Shown piece by piece: positions 17,799 through 25,491 of a DNA stretch of 64,000 nt (positions are counted from its first letter, which is position 1; every line of letters begins with the position of its first letter). Origin of the DNA: JBCDBD01 sp039184335. GTDB lineage: Bacteria; Bacteroidota; Bacteroidia; Flavobacteriales; Flavobacteriaceae. The notes beneath the pieces are model-generated. The model searched no databases. It saw only the letters and a list, made by a program, of their open reading frames with translations, and had not been told where the DNA came from. A program made the position numbers and the translations under genes. The stretch spans positions 124,001-188,000 of the forward strand of contig JBCDBD010000001.1 of NCBI GenBank assembly GCA_039184335.1. Reading direction: 5' to 3'.

Positions 17799-18554
17799 AT
17801 GGCCAAAACGATACTCATCACCGGAGCCACTAGTGGAATTGGTAAGGCAACAGCTGAGCTATTGGCAACAAAGGGTTTTACGCTGATACTATGTGGTAGA
17901 AGGCAAGAGTGCCTAAACACCTTGCATGCCGATTTAAGTAAATATACCCCAGTAAAGACCTTGAATTTTGATGTAAGTGACAAGGGAGCTGTTTTTAATG
18001 CCATTGGGTCTCTTTCTGAAGAATTTTCGCAGATTGATGTTTTGATCAACAATGCGGGTAATGCCCATGGGCTTGATGCCATAAACGAGGGAAGCATTGA
18101 TGATTGGGATGCGATGCTTGACAGCAACGTTAAGGGGTTGCTTTATGTCTCAAAAGCGGTTTTGCCACAAATGGTAGATCGAAAATCAGGCCATATCATC
18201 AATATCGGCTCTACTGCAGGCAAAGAAGTATACCCAAAGGGAAACGTATACTGTGCAAGCAAACATGCTGTTGATGCCATCAATCAAGGTATGCGCATTG
18301 ATTTGAATGCCTATGGTATACGTGTGGGGGCGGTGAACCCAGGGTTGGTTGAAACAGCGTTCAGCGATGTTCGGTTCAAGGGAGATGACCAAAGGGCAAG
18401 AAAAGTATATGAGGGGTACCAACCATTGACCCCCAGTGACATTGCTGAAATCATATATTTTGTAATCACAAGGCCGGGTCATGTGAACATTGCAGATTTA
18501 GTGGTGATGCCAACAGCCCAGGCAAGTAGCACGATAATCAAGAAAGACCTATGA
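17799..18554 (+). CDS. Short-chain dehydrogenase/reductase (YdfG-like)
   Basis: 251-residue classical SDR with a Rossmann fold. The cofactor motif T-G-A-T-S-G-I-G is at residues 8-15, N-N-A-G at 84-87, and the catalytic S138, Y151 and K155 are all present. A C-G-R-R segment after the second strand favours NADP. Best family guess is the YdfG/serine 3-dehydrogenase-like group. Its stop overlaps the next gene by ATGA (18551-18554). Confidence 0.94.
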   Translation: MAKTILITGATSGIGKATAELLATKGFTLILCGRRQECLNTLHADLSKYTPVKTLNFDVSDKGAVFNAIGSLSEEFSQIDVLINNAGNAHGLDAINEGSIDDWDAMLDSNVKGLLYVSKAVLPQMVDRKSGHIINIGSTAGKEVYPKGNVYCASKHAVDAINQGMRIDLNAYGIRVGAVNPGLVETAFSDVRFKGDDQRARKVYEGYQPLTPSDIAEIIYFVITRPGHVNIADLVVMPTAQASSTIIKKDL

Positions 18555-19687
18555 TCAATAAACGGTTACTGGTCAAAAATTTACTTGCCCACAATGATGA
18601 AAACAGCTTTTACGATAAAAAACGATTTATATCGATTGGTGAAAAAGAAGGGAAAGCCAAATTCTTAAAACATGTATGCGCCCTAGCCAATAGCAACCCA
18701 AAAAACAATTCATTTATCGTTGTAGGTGTTGAAGATGAGGACAATAAGATTGTCGGGGTTGATTTTTTTGATGACAGTAAAATTCAAAACCTGGTTAATG
18801 CCTATCTTGACAACCCACCTTTGATTTCATATGAAAACATTCCTTTTCCAAACTTGCCAGAAGGCAAGGTAATTGGTTTGGTAACCATTAAATCAAACGG
18901 AAGGGTCTGTGCCTTAAGAAAGAATATCTGGAAATATTATGGCGGGGCCGTTTTTTTTAGGGAAGGCAGCATTAGCCTACCCAAGGCCTTTGATATTGAG
19001 CTCAAAGACATCAATGCTGAGGTAGTGGCTACCATCGAACAACATGCCCGAAACAATATTGAGCTGACCTTGGATGGGGTCATTGACTTTATCAATAACC
19101 GCCATGCCAATCTTAAGAGCAACTACAAGGTATTCAAAGAACAGTTTGTGGTCTGCTGGGCAGGTAATCAAAAGAAGGTAAAGAACAAAACATATTATTC
19201 CCGTGTTGATATTGAGTTGATCAACGAACAGGTCAAACTTTTTTACTCTGCCTTAGATGAGATTACCATTGCTTATGATGAAGACTCGTTCACCACTTTG
19301 GAATATGTACAGCTAGGCCTGGGTAAGCAACAGAAATACTATCCTCTCGAAGAAGTAGTCATCACCTTTTCTGAAAATGGCAATTATACGATCAATAGTG
19401 AACTTGTCTTTGAACCCCCGCAATATGACAAAAAAACGCTACATCATATTTTTAACACCAACAATTCGCTATTGCAAAAACTAGAAAAACAAATTGGACT
19501 TGCCCCAACTGAACAGTTGGATCTGGCCCATCTTCCAGATACGTATTTGATTTGTTACTTGAATGGTTTCGAAGAGGCAAAAGAACGAATGGAGCATGCC
19601 CGGCCCATCTTAAAAAGAACCGATCAAGAGATATACCGATCGTTAAAGGAGTCGCTACGAATTCTAAGAAAAGTGCGTTACAATTAG
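18551..19687 (+). CDS. AlbA_2 (Schlafen-like) domain protein
   Basis: 378 residues. The N-terminal ~150 residues form an AlbA_2-type domain: F-L-K-H-V-C-A-L-A-N-S, then I-V-V-G-V-E-D and I-V-G-V-D, as in divergent Schlafen-type nucleic-acid-binding modules. The rest is a conserved but uncharacterised region with no membrane segment. The start overlaps the SDR stop by 4 bp, suggesting coupled translation, which is odd company for a putative nucleic-acid-binding protein. It ends 4 bp inside the convergent GH13 gene. Function unknown. Confidence 0.82.
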   Translation: MINKRLLVKNLLAHNDENSFYDKKRFISIGEKEGKAKFLKHVCALANSNPKNNSFIVVGVEDEDNKIVGVDFFDDSKIQNLVNAYLDNPPLISYENIPFPNLPEGKVIGLVTIKSNGRVCALRKNIWKYYGGAVFFREGSISLPKAFDIELKDINAEVVATIEQHARNNIELTLDGVIDFINNRHANLKSNYKVFKEQFVVCWAGNQKKVKNKTYYSRVDIELINEQVKLFYSALDEITIAYDEDSFTTLEYVQLGLGKQQKYYPLEEVVITFSENGNYTINSELVFEPPQYDKKTLHHIFNTNNSLLQKLEKQIGLAPTEQLDLAHLPDTYLICYLNGFEEAKERMEHARPILKRTDQEIYRSLKESLRILRKVRYN

Positions 19688-21612
19688 TGTTTTTTGAGCC
19701 ACAACAACTGGTAGGGGCCAACTTGCAAAAATCCACTTTTGAGTTTGGTGCTTTGGTCTGTGATGATATCATGGAATTCCAACTCTTTCAAATAACCAAG
19801 TTTGGCAATCCAACTGCCATCAATGACTTGATGGCCTTCGTCAAAGTTGCATATGACCAAAATACCCTTGTTGGAACTTTCTGTGCGTTCAAATGCCAGA
19901 ATATGTTCATTGCCCGTGTAATGTAGTACCAAGTTGTTCGTGTCGGCAAAAGCGGGGGTTTTTTTTCTCAGTGCAATCATTTGTTGCAGTGCAGCAAATA
20001 TTCTCGATTGGGGCAGCGCCTTATTTTGAAGCTTTTGTATGAGTGCCCAATTTTGCTGTGGGCGATTCACCCAACGACTGTCGTCTTTTTTGTGGGGGTC
20101 TTTTAAAAAAGAATAATCGTTCAAACTTCCAATTTCATCCCCAGCATATATCATGGGAATACCCCCAAAAGCCAAGATGATCCCATGCAGTAGGGTTATT
20201 TTGGCAATAGCCTGATCGATAAGTGTGTTGTCGTTGGTCTCCAATCCCAACTCCAATCCCAATAAAGAAGCGGCACTTCCGGTGATACGCCCATCGCCTG
20301 TTTTGGGATTGTACATAAACAGTAGTCCCTTTGCGGGTGACCAATCCAAACGTTGACAATAATAGTCCAATAAGAATTTACGGTGCCCTTGTGGATTCCA
20401 ACCTATTTCATGTATATGACCATCATCAAGTCCTAGACCGATATCATCGTGGCAGCGCATGTAATTGACCCATGTACAATCACTGGGTTTATTTGGGGTA
20501 TTGGTGAGGCTTTTATAGACCAAGGCTGTTTTTTTTGTTGCAATGGAATTCCAAAGCAATGCCATTAATGAGGCATTATACGCAACTTCACATTCGTTGC
20601 CAGTCGTTTGGTTCTCCCCGAAGTATTTCAGGATTTCTGTAGGTGACACGATAGCTTCTGCGAGAAATATGACCCCGGGAGAAACTACTTGAAGGCATAT
20701 CTTGAATAGGCTCACAAGCCTATGCGCTTCAGGCAAGTTTTGTGATATGGTTCCTATTTTTTTCCAAAGAAAGGCCAAGGCATCAAAGCGAATGACATCG
20801 ACTCCCAAATCAACCAGCTTGGTCAAATTTGACAACATTTCCAAGAAAACTTCAGGATTGGTATAATTTAAATCCCATTGGTAACGGTTGAAAACGGTCA
20901 TGACCCATTTTTGCATCTCTTCATCAAAAATGAAGTTTCCAGGCGAGGTTTGGGGAAAAATTTCTGGCAACGTTTTTTCAAATTCATCCGGAATTGCGCT
21001 GTCGGTGTACGTGTAGTAATAATTTTGGTGCTTTAAGCTTCCTTTTTTTGCTTTTTTGGCCCAGACATGTTCGTTCGAGGTATGGTTGACCACAAAGTCG
21101 AGCATCAAATACATCTTTCTTGTACGGAGTTTTTGTGTAAGTGACAGGAGGTCTTGTTTTGAACCATATTTTTTGGCTACTTCATAATAACTATTGACCG
21201 CGTAGCCACCATCATTTTCTCCTTTCGGTCGCTTGGTAATGGGCATGAGGTGTAGAAAGTTAACACCCAGATCCTCCAGATAAGGAATTTTTTCCTCCAA
21301 TCCCTTTAGGTCTTTATTGAAATGGTCTACATAGAGTTGCATGCCGACCATAGTTTGGGATTGGTACCAATTGCCATGGTTTAATCGCTCAATATCTTGT
21401 TTTTTAAGGGCTTCGGGCCGTTTTTTGAACAATCGGGGAAGCAGTTTCAGTAGGGTATCGAATGATGCTAGGTGTTTTTCCCTTTCATATAGTGAAAAAA
21501 ACAGATTTTGTAGCAACGTCAGATTGGTCGCCAATCTCAGTTCAAAAAGTGCATCTAAATCGTTTTCTTCAAAAGTTGAAGAGATCAATCGATGTAAGGC
21601 CGCTTGGTTCAT
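19684..21612 (-). CDS. GH13 sucrose hydrolase / amylosucrase-like enzyme
   Basis: 642 residues from the ATG at 21612, which lies immediately after the fructokinase stop. It has an all-helical N-terminal domain (about 1-85) and the (beta/alpha)8 barrel of family GH13: D-F-V-V-N-H-T, R-F-D-A-L-A with the nucleophile Asp, F-L-A-E-A with the acid/base Glu, and R-C-H-D-D with the third acidic residue. The helical N-domain and length match GH13 subfamily 4 (amylosucrase and sucrose hydrolase). Pairing with a fructokinase supports sucrose as substrate. Whether it hydrolyses sucrose or makes glucan cannot be decided from motifs alone. No signal peptide, so it is cytoplasmic. Confidence 0.9.
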   Translation of the reverse strand: MNQAALHRLISSTFEENDLDALFELRLATNLTLLQNLFFSLYEREKHLASFDTLLKLLPRLFKKRPEALKKQDIERLNHGNWYQSQTMVGMQLYVDHFNKDLKGLEEKIPYLEDLGVNFLHLMPITKRPKGENDGGYAVNSYYEVAKKYGSKQDLLSLTQKLRTRKMYLMLDFVVNHTSNEHVWAKKAKKGSLKHQNYYYTYTDSAIPDEFEKTLPEIFPQTSPGNFIFDEEMQKWVMTVFNRYQWDLNYTNPEVFLEMLSNLTKLVDLGVDVIRFDALAFLWKKIGTISQNLPEAHRLVSLFKICLQVVSPGVIFLAEAIVSPTEILKYFGENQTTGNECEVAYNASLMALLWNSIATKKTALVYKSLTNTPNKPSDCTWVNYMRCHDDIGLGLDDGHIHEIGWNPQGHRKFLLDYYCQRLDWSPAKGLLFMYNPKTGDGRITGSAASLLGLELGLETNDNTLIDQAIAKITLLHGIILAFGGIPMIYAGDEIGSLNDYSFLKDPHKKDDSRWVNRPQQNWALIQKLQNKALPQSRIFAALQQMIALRKKTPAFADTNNLVLHYTGNEHILAFERTESSNKGILVICNFDEGHQVIDGSWIAKLGYLKELEFHDIITDQSTKLKSGFLQVGPYQLLWLKKH

Positions 21613-21613
21613 A

Positions 21614-22558
21614 TTATTCTTCAAGCTGATGTTCAAAGGGCAATGCTTCGATGGCACCGAACTTTGTGGTCGTTATGGCACCTGCCCTATTGGACTTACT
21701 GATCATGTCTATCAGCAGTTGTTTATCGCTAAAAACAGTATTGAAATCAGCAAGCCTGGAAATTTGATATAAGAGACAGCCGATAAAAGCATCGCCTGCC
21801 CCAGTGGTATCCAAGGCTTTTACATTGATGGTGCCTACCGTTTTTTTGAAATCCTTGGTGCTGATAAAAGTACCGTTCTTGCCCAAGGTGATGGCAATGA
21901 CAGTAGCACCTATCTCATGGAGAACATCACTGGCCTCTTCAATGTTTTGTTTTCCAGACAGTAATAGGGCCTCTTCAAGGCTGAACTTGCATAGATGGGA
22001 CTTCTCTACAAAGGGCATGCATTTTTTGATGAAGGTGCTCTCTTCACCCTGCCAAAGGTCTTCCCTGAAATTGGGGTCAAAACTGATGAGCGATTCTTTG
22101 GTTAACGCATCGAACAGATAATGTCCATATGCTTCTTCCAAAGGACCTCCCAACAGTGCTGTGGCGGCACCAAAGTGAATGATGTTCTTCTCGAACTGTT
22201 TTTTTATCGATGCATCATATTTGAGTTCCCTATCAGCTCCCCGACTGAAAACAAAATCGCGCTCACCATCTTCGGCAAGTGAAACAAATGCCAATGTGGT
22301 AAATGACTTTGAGCGCTGTGCCATCGAAACATCTACACTTTCATTTTTGAGCACTTTCAACAAAAAGCTGCCGAAAGGATCCTTGCCAACGCATCCGATA
22401 AAGGAACTTTTGCCGCCCAATCGCGAAATGGCGCAAGCAACATTAGCAGGTGCCCCCCCGGCTTTCTTGCTAAACTCATTGGCTTTTGAAAGGTCACTAC
22501 CTTGGTTTTCAGCTACGAAATCAATAAGAAGCTCACCTATACAAAATACTTTTTTCAT
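21614..22558 (-). CDS. PfkB-family fructokinase
   Basis: 314 residues, ribokinase-like. It has the N-terminal G-G-A-P-A-N-V-A sugar-binding signature and the C-terminal D-T-T-G-A-G-D-A-F motif that holds the catalytic Asp and anion hole. It phosphorylates a free sugar with ATP. The sucrose-type GH13 gene begins 1 bp after it on the same strand, so fructose released from sucrose is the likely substrate. No transporter or LacI-type regulator lies beside the pair. Confidence 0.92.
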   Translation of the reverse strand: MKKVFCIGELLIDFVAENQGSDLSKANEFSKKAGGAPANVACAISRLGGKSSFIGCVGKDPFGSFLLKVLKNESVDVSMAQRSKSFTTLAFVSLAEDGERDFVFSRGADRELKYDASIKKQFEKNIIHFGAATALLGGPLEEAYGHYLFDALTKESLISFDPNFREDLWQGEESTFIKKCMPFVEKSHLCKFSLEEALLLSGKQNIEEASDVLHEIGATVIAITLGKNGTFISTKDFKKTVGTINVKALDTTGAGDAFIGCLLYQISRLADFNTVFSDKQLLIDMISKSNRAGAITTTKFGAIEALPFEHQLEE

Positions 22559-22630
22559 CTTCTTGTCGGTAAGATTATGGCCCGAATGTACACAGAAAAC
22601 CTTAGGTTCTCCAAAAAAAGGGACAAGGGG

Positions 22631-22654
22631 CTCCTGATTTTCGAAAATCAGGAG
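22631..22654. repeat. 24-bp perfect palindrome between fructokinase and phosphoesterase genes
   Basis: Perfect inverted repeat with 12-bp arms (CTCCTGATTTTC and its complement) and no spacer; as a hairpin it would have a 10-bp stem and a TCGA loop. It lies 73 bp upstream of the fructokinase start and 66 bp upstream of the divergent phosphoesterase start. There is no T-run directly after it on either strand, so it may be an operator or an RNA hairpin rather than a plain terminator. Confidence 0.7.
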
Positions 22655-22719
22655 AAAACTTTCCCTAAAATTTTTATGTATGGGAACATTTGTAAGTATT
22701 ATTGTGAAAATTTTGAAAT

Positions 22720-23445
22720 ATGCGAAAACTGGTCATAGGAGATGTACATGCTGCATTACGGGCTCTGAAGCAAGTCATTGAAAAGGCAAATATCACATCA
22801 AGTGACCACCTTATTTTTTTGGGGGATTATGTAGACGCATGGAGCGATGCCGTTGAAACCGTCGATTTTCTTATGGAACTACAGCAACAATACAGGTGTA
22901 CTTTTATTCGCGGCAATCATGATGAACTGTGTAGAAATTGGTTGCTTACTGGAGACGAGAACCCACAATGGCTGGCACATGGGGGTATCGCCACTCGTGA
23001 TTCTTATGCAAAAGCCGACCTGAAGAAAAAGGAACGGCACCTCAATTTTTTCAATGCGCTGGAGAATACATATTTAGATAACGAAAACCGATTGTTCCTA
23101 CATGCGGGATATACGAATTTAAAAGGGATTGAACATGAATATTTTGAGCAACTGTTCTATTGGGACCGTACACTTTGGGAGCTGGCCAAGGCCTTAGATC
23201 CCAAATTAAAGCCCGGAGACCCCAATTTCCCCAAGCGGTTGGGTGTTTACAATGAAGTGTTCATAGGCCATACCCCTTTATCAAAGACAGGCCAAGCCAT
23301 ACCTAATCATGGGGCAAATGTTTGGAATATTGATACCGGTGCCGCATTCAAGGGGCCGTTGACCATTCTTGACGTGGAAACAAAGGAATATTGGCAAAGT
23401 AATCCTGTATATCAACTTTATCCGGGCGAAAACGGAAGAAATTAA
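22720..23445 (+). CDS. Calcineurin-like metallophosphoesterase (PPP type)
   Basis: 241 residues with the metal-binding motifs G-D-V-H, G-D-Y-V-D and G-N-H-D-E in order, followed by later histidines (H-A-G-Y, G-H-T-P). This is the layout of small bacterial serine/threonine-type phosphatases related to lambda phosphatase and ApaH-like enzymes. No signal peptide. It is divergent from the fructokinase gene and 56 bp before the desaturase gene. Substrate not predictable. Confidence 0.9.
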   Translation: MRKLVIGDVHAALRALKQVIEKANITSSDHLIFLGDYVDAWSDAVETVDFLMELQQQYRCTFIRGNHDELCRNWLLTGDENPQWLAHGGIATRDSYAKADLKKKERHLNFFNALENTYLDNENRLFLHAGYTNLKGIEHEYFEQLFYWDRTLWELAKALDPKLKPGDPNFPKRLGVYNEVFIGHTPLSKTGQAIPNHGANVWNIDTGAAFKGPLTILDVETKEYWQSNPVYQLYPGENGRN

Positions 23446-23501
23446 ATGTAAACCGTGACAATTCAGATAATTATAAAGACCTTTACTAAAATTGCACAAA
23501 A

Positions 23502-24497
23502 ATGTCAATAAAAAACGTTCGATTAGAGGTCATGCAGGCTATAGAACCCAAAGTGAAGGGCTTTATGGATTCTTTTCTATTGCCTATCGAGAAAATATGG
23601 CAGCCCAGTGACCTATTGCCAAATTCTGAAAATGATACCTTTTTTGATGAAGTGGAGCAACTCAGGGGAGAGGCCAAGGAACTGGGATATGATTTTTGGG
23701 TAATCTTAGTTGGCGATACCATTACAGAAGAAGCGTTGCCTACCTACGAATCATGGTTGATGGACGTAGAGGGCATAGATCAGCATTCCGGAGTTGAAAA
23801 TGGGTGGTCAAAATGGGTAAGGGCTTGGACAGCAGAAGAGAACAGACATGGTGATGTGCTCAACAAATACCTTTATTTGTCAGGTCGGGTGAATATGCGG
23901 GAGGTTGAAGTAACAACGCAGCATTTAATTGCCGATGGGTTTGACATAGGAACTGATAGAGACCCTTACAAAAATTTTGTCTACACGACTTTTCAAGAAC
24001 TGGCCACAAACATTTCACACAAGCGGGTGGGTAAAATGGCAAAGCAAAAGGGGAATTCGCTTTTGGGAAAGATGTGCACAATCATAGCGGGCGATGAAAT
24101 GCGGCATCATCTGGCCTACCGTGAATTTGTGAAAACGATTTTAGGACAAGACCCCAATGGGATGCTTATGGCATTTGCCGAGATGATGAAAAAAAAGATT
24201 GTCATGCCAGCCCATTTTTTAAGGGAATCAGGGGAGAGTATTGGAACAGCCTTTGAGCTTTTTTCAAACTGTGCCCAAAGACTGGGGGTTTACACTGCGC
24301 AAGATTATATCGATATCTTGCAAAAGCTCAATGCTTATTGGGAAATCGGAAACCTTTGCCAACTCACTGAACAAGCTGAAAAAGCACGGGATTACTTGAT
24401 GAAACTCCCCGAAAGGTTACAACGTATTACCGAGCGAATGCAGTTTCCTGATGAAGAGTACAGGTTCAATTGGGTCGAGGCCAATGGCAATCTATAA
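23502..24497 (+). CDS. Acyl-ACP desaturase (soluble di-iron)
   Basis: 331 residues of the stearoyl-ACP delta-9 desaturase family. The two iron-binding motifs are visible: E-E-N-R-H at 112-116 and D-E-M-R-H-H at 198-203. The protein is soluble and uses ferredoxin, oxygen and an acyl-ACP to introduce a cis double bond, contributing to membrane-lipid fluidity. It ends 11 bp before the convergent HHH-domain gene. Confidence 0.95.
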   Translation: MSIKNVRLEVMQAIEPKVKGFMDSFLLPIEKIWQPSDLLPNSENDTFFDEVEQLRGEAKELGYDFWVILVGDTITEEALPTYESWLMDVEGIDQHSGVENGWSKWVRAWTAEENRHGDVLNKYLYLSGRVNMREVEVTTQHLIADGFDIGTDRDPYKNFVYTTFQELATNISHKRVGKMAKQKGNSLLGKMCTIIAGDEMRHHLAYREFVKTILGQDPNGMLMAFAEMMKKKIVMPAHFLRESGESIGTAFELFSNCAQRLGVYTAQDYIDILQKLNAYWEIGNLCQLTEQAEKARDYLMKLPERLQRITERMQFPDEEYRFNWVEANGNL

Positions 24498-24508
24498 CAT
24501 ACAGGGCT

Positions 24509-25078
24509 TTAAAACTTTCCTGCTTTGTGATCATCTTGCCACTTGACCAGTTCTTTCCATTTACCCTCATACGCCATTTTGGCCTGCATTGGCCATGAGG
24601 CTGGGTCGTGAATACGATAACGGTCACCACCAGAGTCAAGCACTTCTTGGCATTTGGCAACTGATACCTTAGAAAGTGCTTTCCAGGTCTTGATCTCGAA
24701 ATTATGAAATAATCCTTCAATCTTTGGTCCGATGCCTTCTACAATTTTAAGGTCATCATGTGTTATCTTTTTGCCGAAAGCTACTTTTGCGGCACTAGCA
24801 TCAAAAATGAAGGCAGAGGCTGAAGCTAAAGAATGTGAGGGGGTTTTGCCAAGGCTTTCTGAAGGATTTTTGGAAGCTGACAAAGCGGCCATCTTTTCGT
24901 TGCATGCATCGAGTTTGGCCTTTAATTGTGCATTTTTATTTTCAAGGGCTTTCCATTCGTCAGAACCGGCTATTGTGGTGCTTTTCCCTTTTCCCCAGTA
25001 ATAGCCCAGAAGACCACAGATTGCCCCTACAAGTAGAGGAACCAACCAGTACCAGATATTGATATTTTCCAAGTCCAT
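24509..25078 (-). CDS. Membrane-anchored protein with helix-hairpin-helix domain
   Basis: 189 residues. One N-terminal membrane helix (about 8-27) is followed by a coiled-coil-like segment (about 38-70), an Ala/Ser-rich linker, and a C-terminal domain from about residue 108. That domain begins L-K-I-V-E-G-I-G-P-K-I-E-G-L, a helix-hairpin-helix-like motif, and includes G-G-x-R-Y-R-I-H-D-P-x-S-W-P. The same C-terminal domain is common in Bacteroidota and cyanobacterial proteins of unknown role. Binding of DNA or protein is possible but not shown. Confidence 0.8.
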   Translation of the reverse strand: MDLENINIWYWLVPLLVGAICGLLGYYWGKGKSTTIAGSDEWKALENKNAQLKAKLDACNEKMAALSASKNPSESLGKTPSHSLASASAFIFDASAAKVAFGKKITHDDLKIVEGIGPKIEGLFHNFEIKTWKALSKVSVAKCQEVLDSGGDRYRIHDPASWPMQAKMAYEGKWKELVKWQDDHKAGKF

Positions 25079-25284
25079 TATATATTTTTATAATTGGTTA
25101 TTCAGTGTAATTAGGGTTCTCCTGTTTTTGCCCCAGCCTTCTTATGTGGCACTTTTGATGAAAAATGCCATCAAAAAAATCAGCCCGTTCTTGACCGGGG
25201 GTCAAATTGCGAACCTTTTTAAGGGGTGTTTCGTATTTATTGATAACGACAAAGTATTAAAAACCAACATAAAATCATAAGAAA

Positions 25285-25365
25285 ATGACCAAGCATACAA
25301 TTTTTGTGACCAACTACAAGGTTCTTCGATTTTTGTTTGAAAAATATCAAGAACTTTATAGGTAA
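25285..25365 (+). CDS. Candidate 26-residue small protein
   Basis: A short frame with ATG at 25285 and TAA at 25363 encodes a 26-residue peptide starting M-T-K-H-T-I-F-V-T-N-Y-K and ending E-L-Y-R, basic and aromatic-rich. A strong rightward hairpin with T-run begins 8 bp after its stop, so a separate rightward transcript ends here. It sits alone in a 413-bp gap between two leftward genes. The transcript could equally be a small RNA with an accidental frame; comparison with relatives would decide. The rest of the gap (25079-25284 and 25418-25450) shows nothing recognisable. Confidence 0.45.
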   Translation: MTKHTIFVTNYKVLRFLFEKYQELYR

Positions 25366-25372
25366 ATAGATA

Positions 25373-25417
25373 ACCCTATTTCTCCCGACGAAGTTCCGGC
25401 ATTGAAATAGGGTTTTT
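25373..25417 (+). terminator. Rho-independent terminator after the 26-codon frame
   Basis: A perfect 10-bp stem (ACCCTATTTC with GAAATAGGGT, 25373-25382 and 25404-25413) closes a 21-nt loop and runs into five T residues on the plus strand. On the minus strand no T-run follows, so it acts rightward. No annotated long gene lies upstream on this strand, which is the main evidence for a small rightward transcription unit. Confidence 0.75.
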
Positions 25418-25450
25418 GAAAATTTAAGTTTGAGTTAGTTAAGTTGGTTT

Positions 25451-25489
25451 AAAAACCGCTGATCATTAATAATAAGATTGGCGGTTTTT
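25451..25489 (-). terminator. Bidirectional-looking terminator after the aldehyde dehydrogenase gene
   Basis: Inverted repeat AAAAACCGC (25451-25459) and GCGGTTTTT (25481-25489) with a 21-nt loop, starting 3 bp after the aldehyde dehydrogenase stop. The A/T ends give a T-run in both directions, so it can end the leftward transcript and back up the rightward terminator at 25373. Confidence 0.65.
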
Positions 25490-25491
25490 GT

